A stretch of 64,000 nucleotides of DNA from JBFHRE01 sp041746105 (GCA_041746105.1 JBGTHP010000009.1:68137-132136); one strand, 5' to 3'. Shown: positions 17,278 to 25,737, counted from the first letter of the stretch. Notes: generated from the sequence alone by a model not told the origin. Numbers and translations: made by a program.

Positions 17278-19164
17278 ATGACACTTTCCAGGGCAACGAT
17301 CCTGCTGCGGCGTTACGGCCTGGCCGTTCTGGCGGCCGCAGTCGTCGGTATCGGACTCGGTTATGTTGGAGCCACGGCGTGGAACAGCACTGTCAAACCG
17401 CGCTGGCAGGCAACGGCGGCAGTGGTCATTCCAAATGACTTCGACGAGAAGGAACCGCCGACGGCGGCAGAGCTCGAGGCAAACGTCTTGTCCGCGAAAG
17501 AGATCGCCGGCGTTGCCAACCAGGAGGAGCTTCGCCGGGGCGACGCTTCGATTGTCGTGAACTCCTCTGACGGGACTATGTCATTCATGGCCGAGGGTCG
17601 CTCCAACGAAGAAGCAAAGGTGCGGGCGGCGGACATGCGCCAGCGATACCTCGATGCGCTCAACGAGAGCGAGGCGCCCGACGCCCGCCTCGCCGCGAAT
17701 TTCTCAGAAGCCAAGGCGATACAAGCCCAGATCCTTCGTCTCCAAGACGCAGCGACGCCCAAGGTCAACGGTCCGGAAGAGTTCATGACGAATCTGGAAG
17801 TCGAGATCGGGAGCATCCAAGCCGAGATCGACGCCCTGGAGAAGGAGAGCGTGACTCTTTCGGTCCAGCAACTCCTTTCCGATGACGAAGAAGAGGCCGC
17901 CACCCTCGGGAGCCAGGTCACCCAGCTTCGAAACCAGGCGGCGGCTCTCAGAGCTGAGCTGGCAAGCCGGATCGAAACATTTGAGTTCCTCGGCGGCGTG
18001 CTCGAAACCCCACAGACCCCTGATGCCGCCGGCTCGCAGTCGGGAACGGATTCAGTCCCGACCAAGCCGATCACCGAGGACGACTGGTTGTTGAATGCCC
18101 TGATCGCACGTTACGCCTCTCTCCAGGAACAGTATGCAGCCGGCGTGCTGGGCGCAATCGGCCCCAACGATCTGCCGCCGGTGACAGCAGCCAATATCAC
18201 TCCGCCCAAAGTTTCGCCGTCTATCAGCGCCGTGGTCGGCGGGATTGCGTTGCTTCTGACCGCGGCCGGAATCCTCTTGCTGCGAGACGTCACCCGTAAG
18301 CCGCTGTGGTCGGTGCACGATATCGAGTCGTTGACGGCCCTGATGATCCCCCACCGTCACGCCGGCCACAGACGGCTTCTCCCATTCAACGGACGCAGGG
18401 CCGAGGAGCGCCGTCGTATGGGTCTCCTCCAGCTCAACCGAATCACGTCTGCCGCCATCCAGAACGGCAGCAACGTCGTTGCGATTTCGCCGATCGACTC
18501 CAGAAACCGCGCCGTTTCCGACCTCGCAGTGGACCTGGCACATGGGCTCGCCCGGGCCGAGTGGAGGGTGGCGATATTGGATGCCGCATCCTCGAGTGCA
18601 ATCGACCCGGCAGGCAAAAAGGCGTCGGTCAGAAGCCTTTCTGACCTGATAGCTGCCGCCCGCGGCAACCGGCCGAGCCTGGCGAAATTGCTCATCTCAA
18701 ACTCACCAAGACTCGAAGAAGAGGTGACTTACATCATTTCGGGTGATCTCGCCCCTGAGATGCTCGCCTCTGCGGTCACCGGTGAGGCGATTTCTCTCCT
18801 CAGGAAGTATTTCGACATGGTCGTCATCCTCACCGACAACATCGGCAATCCAGTGGCCGACTCGCTCATCGGACGGTCCGATGCGGTAGTTGCGGTGGCT
18901 GCCCTTGGTCGGACGCCGCGCGCTCGGATGGAGGATGTGGGCGTACAGATGGAGCGAGAGCGCGTTCGGATACTCGCCGTTGTTCTGGCCACGTGGCCGG
19001 CGAGGCTCGGTCTTGCGCGACTTCGAAACGCCATGACGAACAGAAAGAACTCCAAGGCGGTGCCGGTGGCTCATCCGGGCCAAGGCGATGAGGACATCGT
19101 TCCCGAGCCCGCAACCAACGACCTCCGGGCTTCCGAGACCGTCGATCTGACAGTCGATGGGTGA
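17278..19164 (+). CDS. Wzz/Wzc-like chain-length protein with a degenerate kinase domain
   Basis: 628 residues. A polysaccharide co-polymerase layout: membrane helix 1 (about 12-33), a long extracytoplasmic coiled-coil-rich region (about 35-315), helix 2 (about 316-336), then a cytoplasmic domain with the order of a bacterial tyrosine kinase (NVVAISPIDSRNRAVSDLAVDLAHGLARAEWRVAILDA). The Walker A position (SPIDSRNRAV) lacks the GK[ST] core and no C-terminal tyrosine cluster is present, so it is probably a non-catalytic pseudokinase. GGGGAG precedes the ATG. It overlaps the following sulfotransferase by 8 bp. It would set polymer length together with the Wzy-like protein. Confidence 0.78.
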   Translation: MTLSRATILLRRYGLAVLAAAVVGIGLGYVGATAWNSTVKPRWQATAAVVIPNDFDEKEPPTAAELEANVLSAKEIAGVANQEELRRGDASIVVNSSDGTMSFMAEGRSNEEAKVRAADMRQRYLDALNESEAPDARLAANFSEAKAIQAQILRLQDAATPKVNGPEEFMTNLEVEIGSIQAEIDALEKESVTLSVQQLLSDDEEEAATLGSQVTQLRNQAAALRAELASRIETFEFLGGVLETPQTPDAAGSQSGTDSVPTKPITEDDWLLNALIARYASLQEQYAAGVLGAIGPNDLPPVTAANITPPKVSPSISAVVGGIALLLTAAGILLLRDVTRKPLWSVHDIESLTALMIPHRHAGHRRLLPFNGRRAEERRRMGLLQLNRITSAAIQNGSNVVAISPIDSRNRAVSDLAVDLAHGLARAEWRVAILDAASSSAIDPAGKKASVRSLSDLIAAARGNRPSLAKLLISNSPRLEEEVTYIISGDLAPEMLASAVTGEAISLLRKYFDMVVILTDNIGNPVADSLIGRSDAVVAVAALGRTPRARMEDVGVQMERERVRILAVVLATWPARLGLARLRNAMTNRKNSKAVPVAHPGQGDEDIVPEPATNDLRASETVDLTVDG

Positions 19165-20125
19165 TCACACACCGGCGGTCGCGAGTCCTGGCAAGCTCGC
19201 CCGGATCGGATACAGCACATACGACCGGGTGAAAGCGGGCATCCCGGTCAAGACCCGCGGCAACATCCAGCTTCGCCGTGTCAGCGCCCGTCGGCCGAGC
19301 GCGGCGATGCGGATGCTCCCTCAACTCCTGGTGATTGGAACCCAACGGGGCGGAACGAGCTCTCTGTATTCGTACCTCGGCCGCCACCCGGACGTGGTTT
19401 CCTCACTCCGGAAAGAAACACTGTTTTTCTCTGTGTTAAATGAGCGCGGAATCGACTGGTACCGGGCTCACTTCCCTCTGTCGATGCGGGCCGCCAGTCA
19501 CCGACTGTCGGGCCGGAGCCTCATCACCTTCGAGGCGACACCCGACTATCTCCTCGATCAGAGAGCCGCCGGTCGAGCCGCTGACACCGTGCCCGATGCC
19601 AAGATCATCGCCCTTTTGCGGAACCCGGTTGATAGGGCGTATTCGCAGTACCAGCACAACCTGCGCCTCGGTACCGAGGACCTGAGTTTTGAGGATGCCC
19701 TGGAAGCGGAGGAGGAGCGGACAGCGGGCGAAGTCGAAAAGCTTCAAAACGACGCCGGATATCAGGCGGTGTCGCTGAGGCGATTCGGATACGTGGCCAG
19801 AGGACGATATGCAGAACAATTGCGCCCCTGGCTCGAGCTCTATCCGAGTAGCAGTCTCGAGATAGTCAGATCGGAAGACTTTTACGCAGACCCGGCCAGT
19901 ACCTTGGCCGCGCTGCTCTCATTCATCGGGCTGAGGGCATGGCAACCGGCGGAATTCAGAAACTACAGCTACGCCGATCCATCCACCCGGCCCAGTGACG
20001 GAGTGTTGCCGGCGACCCGGGCAGAGCTCTGGAGCCGCTTCCAGCCGCTGAACACCGACTTGTACGATCTCATCGGGCGCGATATGCGGTGGAGGGCAGA
20101 CGGACCCGGAGCCACCGACCGATGA
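19157..20125 (+). CDS. PAPS-dependent sulfotransferase (heparan-sulfotransferase-like)
   Basis: 322 residues; the fourth sulfotransferase of the locus. The 5'-phosphosulfate motif is VIGTQRGGTSSLYSYLGRHPDV and the 3'-phosphate motif is IIALLRNPVDRAYSQY. ETLFFS, GIDWYRAHFP and FEATPDYLLD are also shared with the 12870-13736 paralogue. It overlaps the chain-length gene by 8 bp, so sulfation is linked genetically to chain-length control. No membrane segment is visible, so it should act in the cytosol on the lipid-linked unit before export. Confidence 0.9.
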   Translation: MGDHTPAVASPGKLARIGYSTYDRVKAGIPVKTRGNIQLRRVSARRPSAAMRMLPQLLVIGTQRGGTSSLYSYLGRHPDVVSSLRKETLFFSVLNERGIDWYRAHFPLSMRAASHRLSGRSLITFEATPDYLLDQRAAGRAADTVPDAKIIALLRNPVDRAYSQYQHNLRLGTEDLSFEDALEAEEERTAGEVEKLQNDAGYQAVSLRRFGYVARGRYAEQLRPWLELYPSSSLEIVRSEDFYADPASTLAALLSFIGLRAWQPAEFRNYSYADPSTRPSDGVLPATRAELWSRFQPLNTDLYDLIGRDMRWRADGPGATDR

Positions 20126-20155
20126 AAACCGTTGTCCGGTCCCGCAGGTGCTGCG

Positions 20156-21187
20156 ATGGATGAGACGACGACCGCCTTCAACAGACTTCTCGAAAGCCCC
20201 GAGCCGGGACTGTCATATTTCGCCCGACTCGCCACTTTTCCCGAACAGAACCCGAACCCGGTCATCGAAATCGGGGAAACCGGCGAGATCACCTACCTCA
20301 ATCCGGCCGCGACTGCTCGATTCCCCGATCTGACGACATCGGGTCTCGCCCATCCGCTGCTGGAAGGCCTCTCACTTCTCATCGAGGATTTGAGGCACGA
20401 ACTGCACGAACCGATTGAGCGCGAGGTTCAATTCGACGGCATGAGTTTCGCCCAGAGAATCTGCCCGGTGCCTGGGCCCCCATCGGTGATGATCAGGGTG
20501 TACGCCCACGAATTGACCCAAATACGCAACGCCGAACGCGCCAACCGGGAACTGGCTCGGAGAGTGGTGCTCGCCCAAGAGGAAGAGCGCCGGCGGGTGT
20601 CACACGAGCTCCACGACGAAGCCGGTCAAGCTCTGGCCGCCTTGCGGATAAGCCTCGAACTCCTTCGAGGTGACGGGCACAACCTGGAAAACATCCTGGC
20701 AGGACTCGATGACGCCATCTACCTCGTAGACGAAACGAGAAACCAGATTCGTCAGATTGCGCACGGGCTCAGGCCGCCTGTCCTCGATGCGCTCGATCTC
20801 GACGCGACCTTGGAGGGTTTCTGTCAGGACTTCGGGTCCAGAACCGGTCTCGCCATCAATTACCAGGGCACCGACATGGGAGAGCCGGCCGACGCCATCC
20901 GGGTTGCGCTGTATCGATCGCTCCAGGAGGCGCTGGCCAATGTGGCATTGCATGCCGGTGCTGACACCGTCACCGTGTCTTTGCGACGCCGTAATGGGAC
21001 CGTTCATCTCGAGATCAGAGACGATGGGATCGGCTTCGACCTGCCACAACCCGACGGACCGATTGGGGGTCGGGGCATCGCATGGATGGCCGAACGGATC
21101 GAACTCCTCGCCGGCACCATGGAGATCCTGTCTCAACCGGGCTTCGGAACAACCCTTCGGATCGCCCTCCCCTGGGACTCGGAATGA
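20156..21187 (+). CDS. Sensor histidine kinase, NarL/LuxR class
   Basis: 343 residues. A short PAS-like sensor (about 33-115, NPVIEIGETGEITYLNP), then a dimerisation domain of the HisKA_3 type with phospho-acceptor H153 in VSHELHDEAGQALAAL, and a HATPase domain with N-box EALANVALHAGA and G-box DDGIGFD. No membrane segment, so it senses a cytoplasmic signal. ATG at 20156 has AGGTG seven bases upstream; the TTG at 20132 is less likely. It is followed by its response regulator with a 4-bp ATGA overlap, so they form a two-component pair. It begins just after the sulfotransferase and could control the glycan locus, which is inference from position. Confidence 0.9.
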   Translation: MDETTTAFNRLLESPEPGLSYFARLATFPEQNPNPVIEIGETGEITYLNPAATARFPDLTTSGLAHPLLEGLSLLIEDLRHELHEPIEREVQFDGMSFAQRICPVPGPPSVMIRVYAHELTQIRNAERANRELARRVVLAQEEERRRVSHELHDEAGQALAALRISLELLRGDGHNLENILAGLDDAIYLVDETRNQIRQIAHGLRPPVLDALDLDATLEGFCQDFGSRTGLAINYQGTDMGEPADAIRVALYRSLQEALANVALHAGADTVTVSLRRRNGTVHLEIRDDGIGFDLPQPDGPIGGRGIAWMAERIELLAGTMEILSQPGFGTTLRIALPWDSE

Positions 21188-21855
21188 TCTCTGTTGTCAT
21201 AGTCGACGACCACCAGCTGGTACGCCAGGGCATTCGTTCCGTCCTGGAGAGAGTCGACGACATGGTGGTGGTAGGCGAAGCCGGGAGCGGTGAAGAGGCG
21301 ATGCAGCTGGTCGACGAGATCGAACCCGATGTTGTTGTGGTGGACATCTCGATGCCGGGAATGAGCGGGCTCGATGTGAGTGCCCAGATCACCGCTTCCT
21401 CTTCACGGACGGCGGTCGTCGTCCTCTCGATGCATCAAGACGGTTCGATCATCAACAAGGCGTTGAAGAACGGTGCGCTGGGTTACGTCCTGAAGGAGTC
21501 CGCCGCCGATGAGCTCCTCCTCGCCATCCGCGCCGCAAGCCGCGGCGCCACATATCTCGGGAGCACGGCGGGTGCATCGATGCGGAGTGCGCAGGAGAGT
21601 GACCGCACCAGCCCGGCACCCGCCGCCCAACTCACCAAGCGCGAACTCGAGGTCCTGCAACTCATCGGCAAGAGTCTCACCAACCGTGCGATCTCGCGCC
21701 GACTCGACATCAGCATCAAGACCGTGGAACGTCATCGCACGAGCATCATGGCGAAACTCGACGCTCACACCGTGGTCGAACTCATCCGCCTCGGGCTCAA
21801 ATACGGCTTGATAAGTTTCAGCGACGAAGACGAGGCCCCTGAAACCACCTGGTAG
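21184..21855 (+). CDS. Two-component response regulator, NarL/LuxR family
   Basis: 223 residues. Receiver domain with acidic pair VDDH (7-10), phospho-acceptor D54 in VVVDISMPGMSG, and the switch Thr/Ser and Lys region (VVLSMHQD and GYVLKESAADE). C-terminal LuxR helix-turn-helix about 150-210 (LTKRELEVLQLIGKSLTNRAISRRL, SIKTVERHRTSI). The ATG overlaps the kinase stop by 4 bp; longer in-frame starts upstream lie inside the kinase gene. Its last codons and stop lie inside the stem-loop at 21831-21876. The target genes are unknown. Confidence 0.93.
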   Translation: MISVVIVDDHQLVRQGIRSVLERVDDMVVVGEAGSGEEAMQLVDEIEPDVVVVDISMPGMSGLDVSAQITASSSRTAVVVLSMHQDGSIINKALKNGALGYVLKESAADELLLAIRAASRGATYLGSTAGASMRSAQESDRTSPAPAAQLTKRELEVLQLIGKSLTNRAISRRLDISIKTVERHRTSIMAKLDAHTVVELIRLGLKYGLISFSDEDEAPETTW

Positions 21856-21876
21856 CAGGCGGTTTCAGGGGCCTCG
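21831..21876. terminator. Bidirectional stem-loop terminator overlapping the response-regulator stop
   Basis: Sixteen bases at 21831-21846 (CGAGGCCCCTGAAACC) are perfectly complementary to 21861-21876. The 14-base interval can pair further (CCTG with CAGG) around a GTAG loop. The hairpin lies between two converging genes; the left arm is inside the response-regulator coding region and its TAG stop is in the loop. No T-tract follows on either strand, so it may act as a Rho-independent hairpin without U-run, as is common in high-GC actinobacteria, or as an mRNA 3'-end stabiliser. Confidence 0.75.
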
Positions 21877-21897
21877 AGAAACCCGATCGCTACAGGT

Positions 21898-22458
21898 TCA
21901 GGTTGCGCAACTGCAGGCGATCGCCGACTGCGACGGGTGGCGGGCATGCAGAATCATCGCCACCACCATCGGCAGGAAGACGGCTGCGTTGTAGAACAGG
22001 TGGAGCTCCGGCCGTGGGAACCAAACCTGGACGAAGGAGATCGGAACTTCGGACCCAAACAGGTTTGAGCCAACGCTCGCCTGGATGAACAGGGCGGAAT
22101 GTTCGATGAAGTGCCAGGTCTGGATTACCAACGAGGCCATCCACCATTTGCGGCTTGCCCCGGCAAAACCCGGCAACAACAAGAACAACCCGACGATCAT
22201 CAAGAAGGCATAGGTCCAGTGCATCGTCTCGTTCTTGACGATCGCCGGCCAAACGTAGCCGAGTGCACCAAGAGACTCCTTGCGAGGCATGCCAAGGATC
22301 CAGATCTGATATGCCTGGGCGAGGTGTTCGACCCAGTGGAGAACGACGATCGCGAGGTAGATCCACAACGCCTTCTCGTGCCATGTCCCGTTCAGTTTGC
22401 GGATGAATCCATCCTGGCTCCGAGTGAGTTCCGGAGTCGCCCTCAGTGTGTCAGCCAT
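21898..22458 (-). CDS. Four-helix membrane protein with paired HxxEH motifs
   Basis: 186 residues with four predicted membrane helices (about 28-47, 78-97, 106-127, 152-170). Two matching HxxEH motifs sit in helices 1 and 3 (H41, E44, H45 and H116, E119, H120); further histidines are at 80, 153, 171 and 174, and a CSC near the end. This pattern looks like a metal or haem ligand set, perhaps from an internal duplication. I do not recognise the family. ATG at 22458 overlaps the stop of the 56-aa gene by 8 bp. The last gene of a three-gene operon, ending against the hairpin at 21831-21876. Confidence 0.7.
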   Translation of the reverse strand: MADTLRATPELTRSQDGFIRKLNGTWHEKALWIYLAIVVLHWVEHLAQAYQIWILGMPRKESLGALGYVWPAIVKNETMHWTYAFLMIVGLFLLLPGFAGASRKWWMASLVIQTWHFIEHSALFIQASVGSNLFGSEVPISFVQVWFPRPELHLFYNAAVFLPMVVAMILHARHPSQSAIACSCAT

Positions 22459-22621
22459 CGACCAGTCCTTTCTGAATTTGAGCCCCCCGGCTCCCCGTAT
22501 TCCCCGACCAGGCTCTCCCCAGCCGAAACATGAGCCACCCGGCAAAGCCGGCCGTTGGTGCCGCCAGAAGCACCAGAACCACCCAGGCCCCGGTAGCTGC
22601 AGCAAATATCACGCCGACCAT
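22451..22621 (-). CDS. Small single-span membrane protein, 56 aa
   Basis: An open frame of 57 codons from ATG at 22621 to TGA at 22451, overlapping the upstream gene by 13 bp and the downstream gene by 8 bp, which is the pattern of a real coupled gene. The product has a hydrophobic helix (about 3-32, beginning MVGVIFAAATGAWVVLVLL) then a basic tail (FRLGRAWSGNTGSRGAQIQKG). It resembles a small accessory subunit of a membrane complex. No family recognised. Confidence 0.6.
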   Translation of the reverse strand: MVGVIFAAATGAWVVLVLLAAPTAGFAGWLMFRLGRAWSGNTGSRGAQIQKGLVDG

Positions 22622-23190
22622 TCGAGTTCCCTTTCCTCAGGTGCCGGCCTGTCACCGGAAGCACCAAACCACGTGCGTCGTATCCGACGGGCGAGCCATC
22701 CGACAAACGCCACCGCCTGGACCAGCAACAAAACCAGTAGCACCTTCGCGGCCAGAGGCATCTGGAAGGCCTCGAGCGCAATCTGCTCGCTGGCGACCAC
22801 CTCGTAGCCATCACGAAGCGAGATCGACACCAGTTCGATCCCATCGCCCGGAACGAAGACCGTCCCCAGCCAGAATCCGACATGGCCCTCCCAGGGCACC
22901 AACTCCTGATCCTGGCTTTGTGATTGCTCGACCCAGGGGACAATCGTGTCATTGACGAGGTCGACCTGGACGATGACCCGGTTTTCACCGGGACTGAGCG
23001 GACCGTCGAGGGTCCAGACCGTCCAATCGGTCGCATCGGAAGAAAACGGTCCTCCGATGGGTCGCATGTCGTGGCCATCGTGGGCGAACGCCGCGACCGG
23101 GATCATCACCAGAGCCACAAAATAGGAAAGGGCGATACACCGCCCAAAACATTTGAACCCGCCCAATTCGAATCTGCCCAAAAGGTGCAT
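22609..23190 (-). CDS. Secreted/anchored protein with His-rich mature N-terminus
   Basis: 193 residues. A cleavable-looking signal sequence (about 1-36, ending PVAAFA) exposes an AHDGHDM segment, a classic copper/zinc-like His-Asp pattern. A beta-rich domain follows (PGENRVIVQVDL, LVSISLRDGYEVV) and one C-terminal membrane helix (about 148-168). ATG at 23190 has GGGGA upstream; the TTG at 23205 is the alternative. First gene of the three-gene operon, preceded by two palindromes (23236-23247 and 23279-23307). A role in metal or redox chemistry at the outer face of the membrane is inferred. Function unknown. Confidence 0.65.
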   Translation of the reverse strand: MHLLGRFELGGFKCFGRCIALSYFVALVMIPVAAFAHDGHDMRPIGGPFSSDATDWTVWTLDGPLSPGENRVIVQVDLVNDTIVPWVEQSQSQDQELVPWEGHVGFWLGTVFVPGDGIELVSISLRDGYEVVASEQIALEAFQMPLAAKVLLVLLLVQAVAFVGWLARRIRRTWFGASGDRPAPEERELEWSA

Positions 23191-23235
23191 CGCCAATCCC
23201 CACAAGCCACTCGCCTGGCCACCATCATGCTGTCA

Positions 23236-23247
23236 CCGACATGTCGG
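23236..23247. promoter_or_regulatory. 12-bp perfect palindrome, candidate operator
   Basis: CCGACATGTCGG is a perfect 12-bp palindrome 46 bp upstream of the ATG of the His-rich membrane operon. Its position fits a repressor site over a promoter. No matching regulator gene is in the window. Confidence 0.35.
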
Positions 23248-23278
23248 AACAATGAGGTTTGTCATGCGTCACAGCCGA

Positions 23279-23307
23279 TGATCACCCCATAACGTATGGG
23301 GTGATCA
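23279..23307. promoter_or_regulatory. 29-bp inverted repeat, candidate operator or terminator
   Basis: Thirteen-base arms (TGATCACCCCATA and its complement) flank a central ACG. It lies 30 bp after the stop of the methyltransferase gene and about 90 bp ahead of the His-rich operon, so it could end the former or control the latter. The CCCC/GGGG tracts with ATA/TAT resemble CsoR-type copper operators, but no CsoR gene is present here. There is no T-run, which weakens the terminator reading. Confidence 0.5.
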
Positions 23308-23336
23308 CCTCACTCGGGGCGACAGAAGGGTCCGGC

Positions 23337-23981
23337 TCAGCGGACGGCGACAACGGTACGCCAGATCCGACCGGATCGATCGTGCGTGACCAGAAAACCA
23401 CGTGCCGCAAGGTGCGCGAGCATTCGGACCGGATCGTGGACATAAGCCCTGAAATCAAGTCCGGAAAGACGCGGAAACAGGTTCCCGAGCCGAATCGCCA
23501 TTCTGATCGAAACCGCGTCTCGCGGGAAGGTGAGGCCGATCGAGACCCGCGCCCTGGCAGTTGCCGCGTCCAAAAACGGCTCCCAGGCCGGGTAGCAGCA
23601 GATGACCCGGTGGGCAACGACCACGTCAAAACCGGACGTGGTGTCATCGATGTCCACGATGTCGCCTTCCAATCGGGAAACCCTGTCGGCGAACCCTTTC
23701 TGCTCCGCCAGCCGAGTCGCCGTCTCGGACCAACTACTCGAAATATCGACCGCAGTGGCCGCCGCTGCCCCTCGTTCCAGCAGATCGATGTGGAGAGCAC
23801 CCAAACCCGCTCCGATCTCGAGCACAGACGAGCCGGCAAAACCCGGCACCTGGGACAATGCCTCGGCCAGATCCAGTTCGGAACCTCGCAAACCGCTCTT
23901 CAAGTAACGATTGAGGTCGCGACGGGCCTCTTTGGGGGTGAACATGCGGCTGTAATCGTCGGCGTTGCAGCATGAACCCAT
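23337..23981 (-). CDS. SAM-dependent methyltransferase, class I
   Basis: 214 residues from ATG at 23981; further upstream starts add an unlikely basic stretch. SAM-binding motif I is VLEIGAGLGALHIDLLERG (residues about 53-71), motif II ends in VDIS, and motif IV is FDVVVAHRVICCYP. The N-terminus has a Cys pair (GSCCNADDYSRMF) and the layout broadly resembles BchM/ChlM-like enzymes, but no tetrapyrrole genes are nearby. Substrate unknown. It is a single gene with the palindrome downstream. Confidence 0.82.
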   Translation of the reverse strand: MGSCCNADDYSRMFTPKEARRDLNRYLKSGLRGSELDLAEALSQVPGFAGSSVLEIGAGLGALHIDLLERGAAAATAVDISSSWSETATRLAEQKGFADRVSRLEGDIVDIDDTTSGFDVVVAHRVICCYPAWEPFLDAATARARVSIGLTFPRDAVSIRMAIRLGNLFPRLSGLDFRAYVHDPVRMLAHLAARGFLVTHDRSGRIWRTVVAVR

Positions 23982-24159
23982 ACGTCCCAACCTACCAACG
24001 CGTGAGGCCACATATCGGCGTCGTAACGGTTTCGTGCCGGTTTGAGACCAATCTGGACCCGTGAAAGCATCGGAGGTGTGCCGGGAGCGGTGCAGGCAAA
24101 CCAACAGGCGTTTGGTTCGTAACGATCTCGGAACGGCAAACCGGTAAAAATGGGGTCAG

Positions 24160-25737
24160 ATGGCAAGAACACTCAGGCGCAACCAGAAACCAGTCGCGGA
24201 ATCCTTGACCGCGAGCACTCCCGCCTCGGCGACGATGCCGGTGGCCCCAGTCGAAATTGCCGATCATGACCCCCTGATGGGTTACCTCCTCGGTGCGGCC
24301 GGTCCTGTCGAGATTGCCAAGGTCGACCTGGATTCACCGGCACTCCGCCAATTGAGGGCCGCCGACATTCACCTTGTGGTTCCGCTCATCAGCCAAGGAG
24401 AGCTGATCGGGACCCTCAACCTCGGCAAGCGGTTATCCGACCAACCATATTCGAGCGATGACCGCAAGCTGCTCGGGGGTTTGGCGGCCCAGGTGGCGCC
24501 GGCCATTCGACTCGCTCAACTCGTCGAACAGCAAGAGGCCGAAGCTCAGGAACGCGAGCGGATCGAGCAGGAACTACGCGTCGCGGCCCTCATCCAGCAG
24601 ACCCTCTTGCCGAAAAGCCTCCCCGCGCTCACCGGCTGGGAGATCGATGCCTACTACCGGCCGGCGCGGGCCGTCGGAGGAGACTTCTACGACTTCATAA
24701 GCATGACAGATGGGCGGATGGCATTGGTGGTCGGGGACGTGACCGACAAAGGTGTCCCGGCGGCTCTCGTGATGGCCACTACGCGATCGACCCTGCGAGC
24801 TGCCGCCCAACATCGGATGGACCCCGGCCGGATTCTGGCCGAGGCGAACGATGTCCTCGTCGAGGAGATTCCGCCGGCAATGTTCGTCACATGTCTGATC
24901 GCAGTGCTCGAGCCCGCAACCGGAGAGCTCACGTTCGCCAATGCAGGGCACAATCTGCCGTATGTCAGTACGAGCTCTGGAGTGGTCGAACTGCGGGCAA
25001 CCGGCATGCCCCTGGGGCTGATGGCCGGCATGAACTACGAGGTGAAACAGGCACGACTCGCTCCGGGAGAGACGATGCTCCTCTCCAGCGACGGCATCGT
25101 CGAGAGCCACGGGCCGGACGGGCAGATGTTCGGATTCGAGCGACTCATGGCAATCGTGGGCGACTCGGGCGCGAGCCGCAATCTGACGAGCACGGTTCTC
25201 GATCACCTTGATCGCTTTTGTGGCCCCAACCACGAACAAGAAGACGACGTAACGATGGTGTCCATCCGCCGGTTGTCGTCGGCCGCCACGTCGGCGGAAG
25301 CCTTCGAGGCCCCTCCCACAGTCGAGTTTTCTGTGCCGAGCACCGATGGGAACGAGCGAGACATCATGGAACGGGTGGCCGTGGCGGCGGCAGACATGGG
25401 CTTGGCAGGTGAACCGCTCGAACGACTCAAGACCGCCAGCTCAGAGGCAGGGATGAACGCCATCGAGCATGGGAACCGGTCCAACCCCGATCTCGAGGTT
25501 CGGGTCGAGGTCCGGCGGACCCCTACCTCGATTCTGGTCAGGATCGAAGATCTGGGGAGCGGACGTGACCCAGCTACGACGGTCACGCCTGACATCGAGG
25601 CCAAGCTCGAAGGGCTCCAATCTCCTCGTGGCTGGGGGCTGTTCCTGATCGAAAAGATGGTCGATTCGGTTCGTGATTTCAACCAGGACGGCCGCCACGT
25701 CGTCGAAATCGAGATGAATCTGCAAGGAGAGACGTGA
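24160..25737 (+). CDS. RsbU-like PP2C phosphatase fused to an anti-sigma kinase domain
   Basis: 525 residues in three parts. Residues about 45-125 are the C-terminal half of a GAF-like sensor (VVPLISQGELIGTLNLGKRL). Residues about 140-375 form a SpoIIE phosphatase with metal-site aspartates (AVGGDFYDF, VVGDVTDKGVPAALVM, LLSSDGIVES, EDDVTMV). Residues about 390-520 form an RsbW-type HATPase (KTASSEAGMNAIEHGN, GWGLFLIEKMVD). Such fusions both phosphorylate and dephosphorylate STAS antagonists, and two STAS genes follow directly. The GAF part looks truncated at its start, but no longer in-frame start was seen. Confidence 0.88.
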   Translation: MARTLRRNQKPVAESLTASTPASATMPVAPVEIADHDPLMGYLLGAAGPVEIAKVDLDSPALRQLRAADIHLVVPLISQGELIGTLNLGKRLSDQPYSSDDRKLLGGLAAQVAPAIRLAQLVEQQEAEAQERERIEQELRVAALIQQTLLPKSLPALTGWEIDAYYRPARAVGGDFYDFISMTDGRMALVVGDVTDKGVPAALVMATTRSTLRAAAQHRMDPGRILAEANDVLVEEIPPAMFVTCLIAVLEPATGELTFANAGHNLPYVSTSSGVVELRATGMPLGLMAGMNYEVKQARLAPGETMLLSSDGIVESHGPDGQMFGFERLMAIVGDSGASRNLTSTVLDHLDRFCGPNHEQEDDVTMVSIRRLSSAATSAEAFEAPPTVEFSVPSTDGNERDIMERVAVAAADMGLAGEPLERLKTASSEAGMNAIEHGNRSNPDLEVRVEVRRTPTSILVRIEDLGSGRDPATTVTPDIEAKLEGLQSPRGWGLFLIEKMVDSVRDFNQDGRHVVEIEMNLQGET

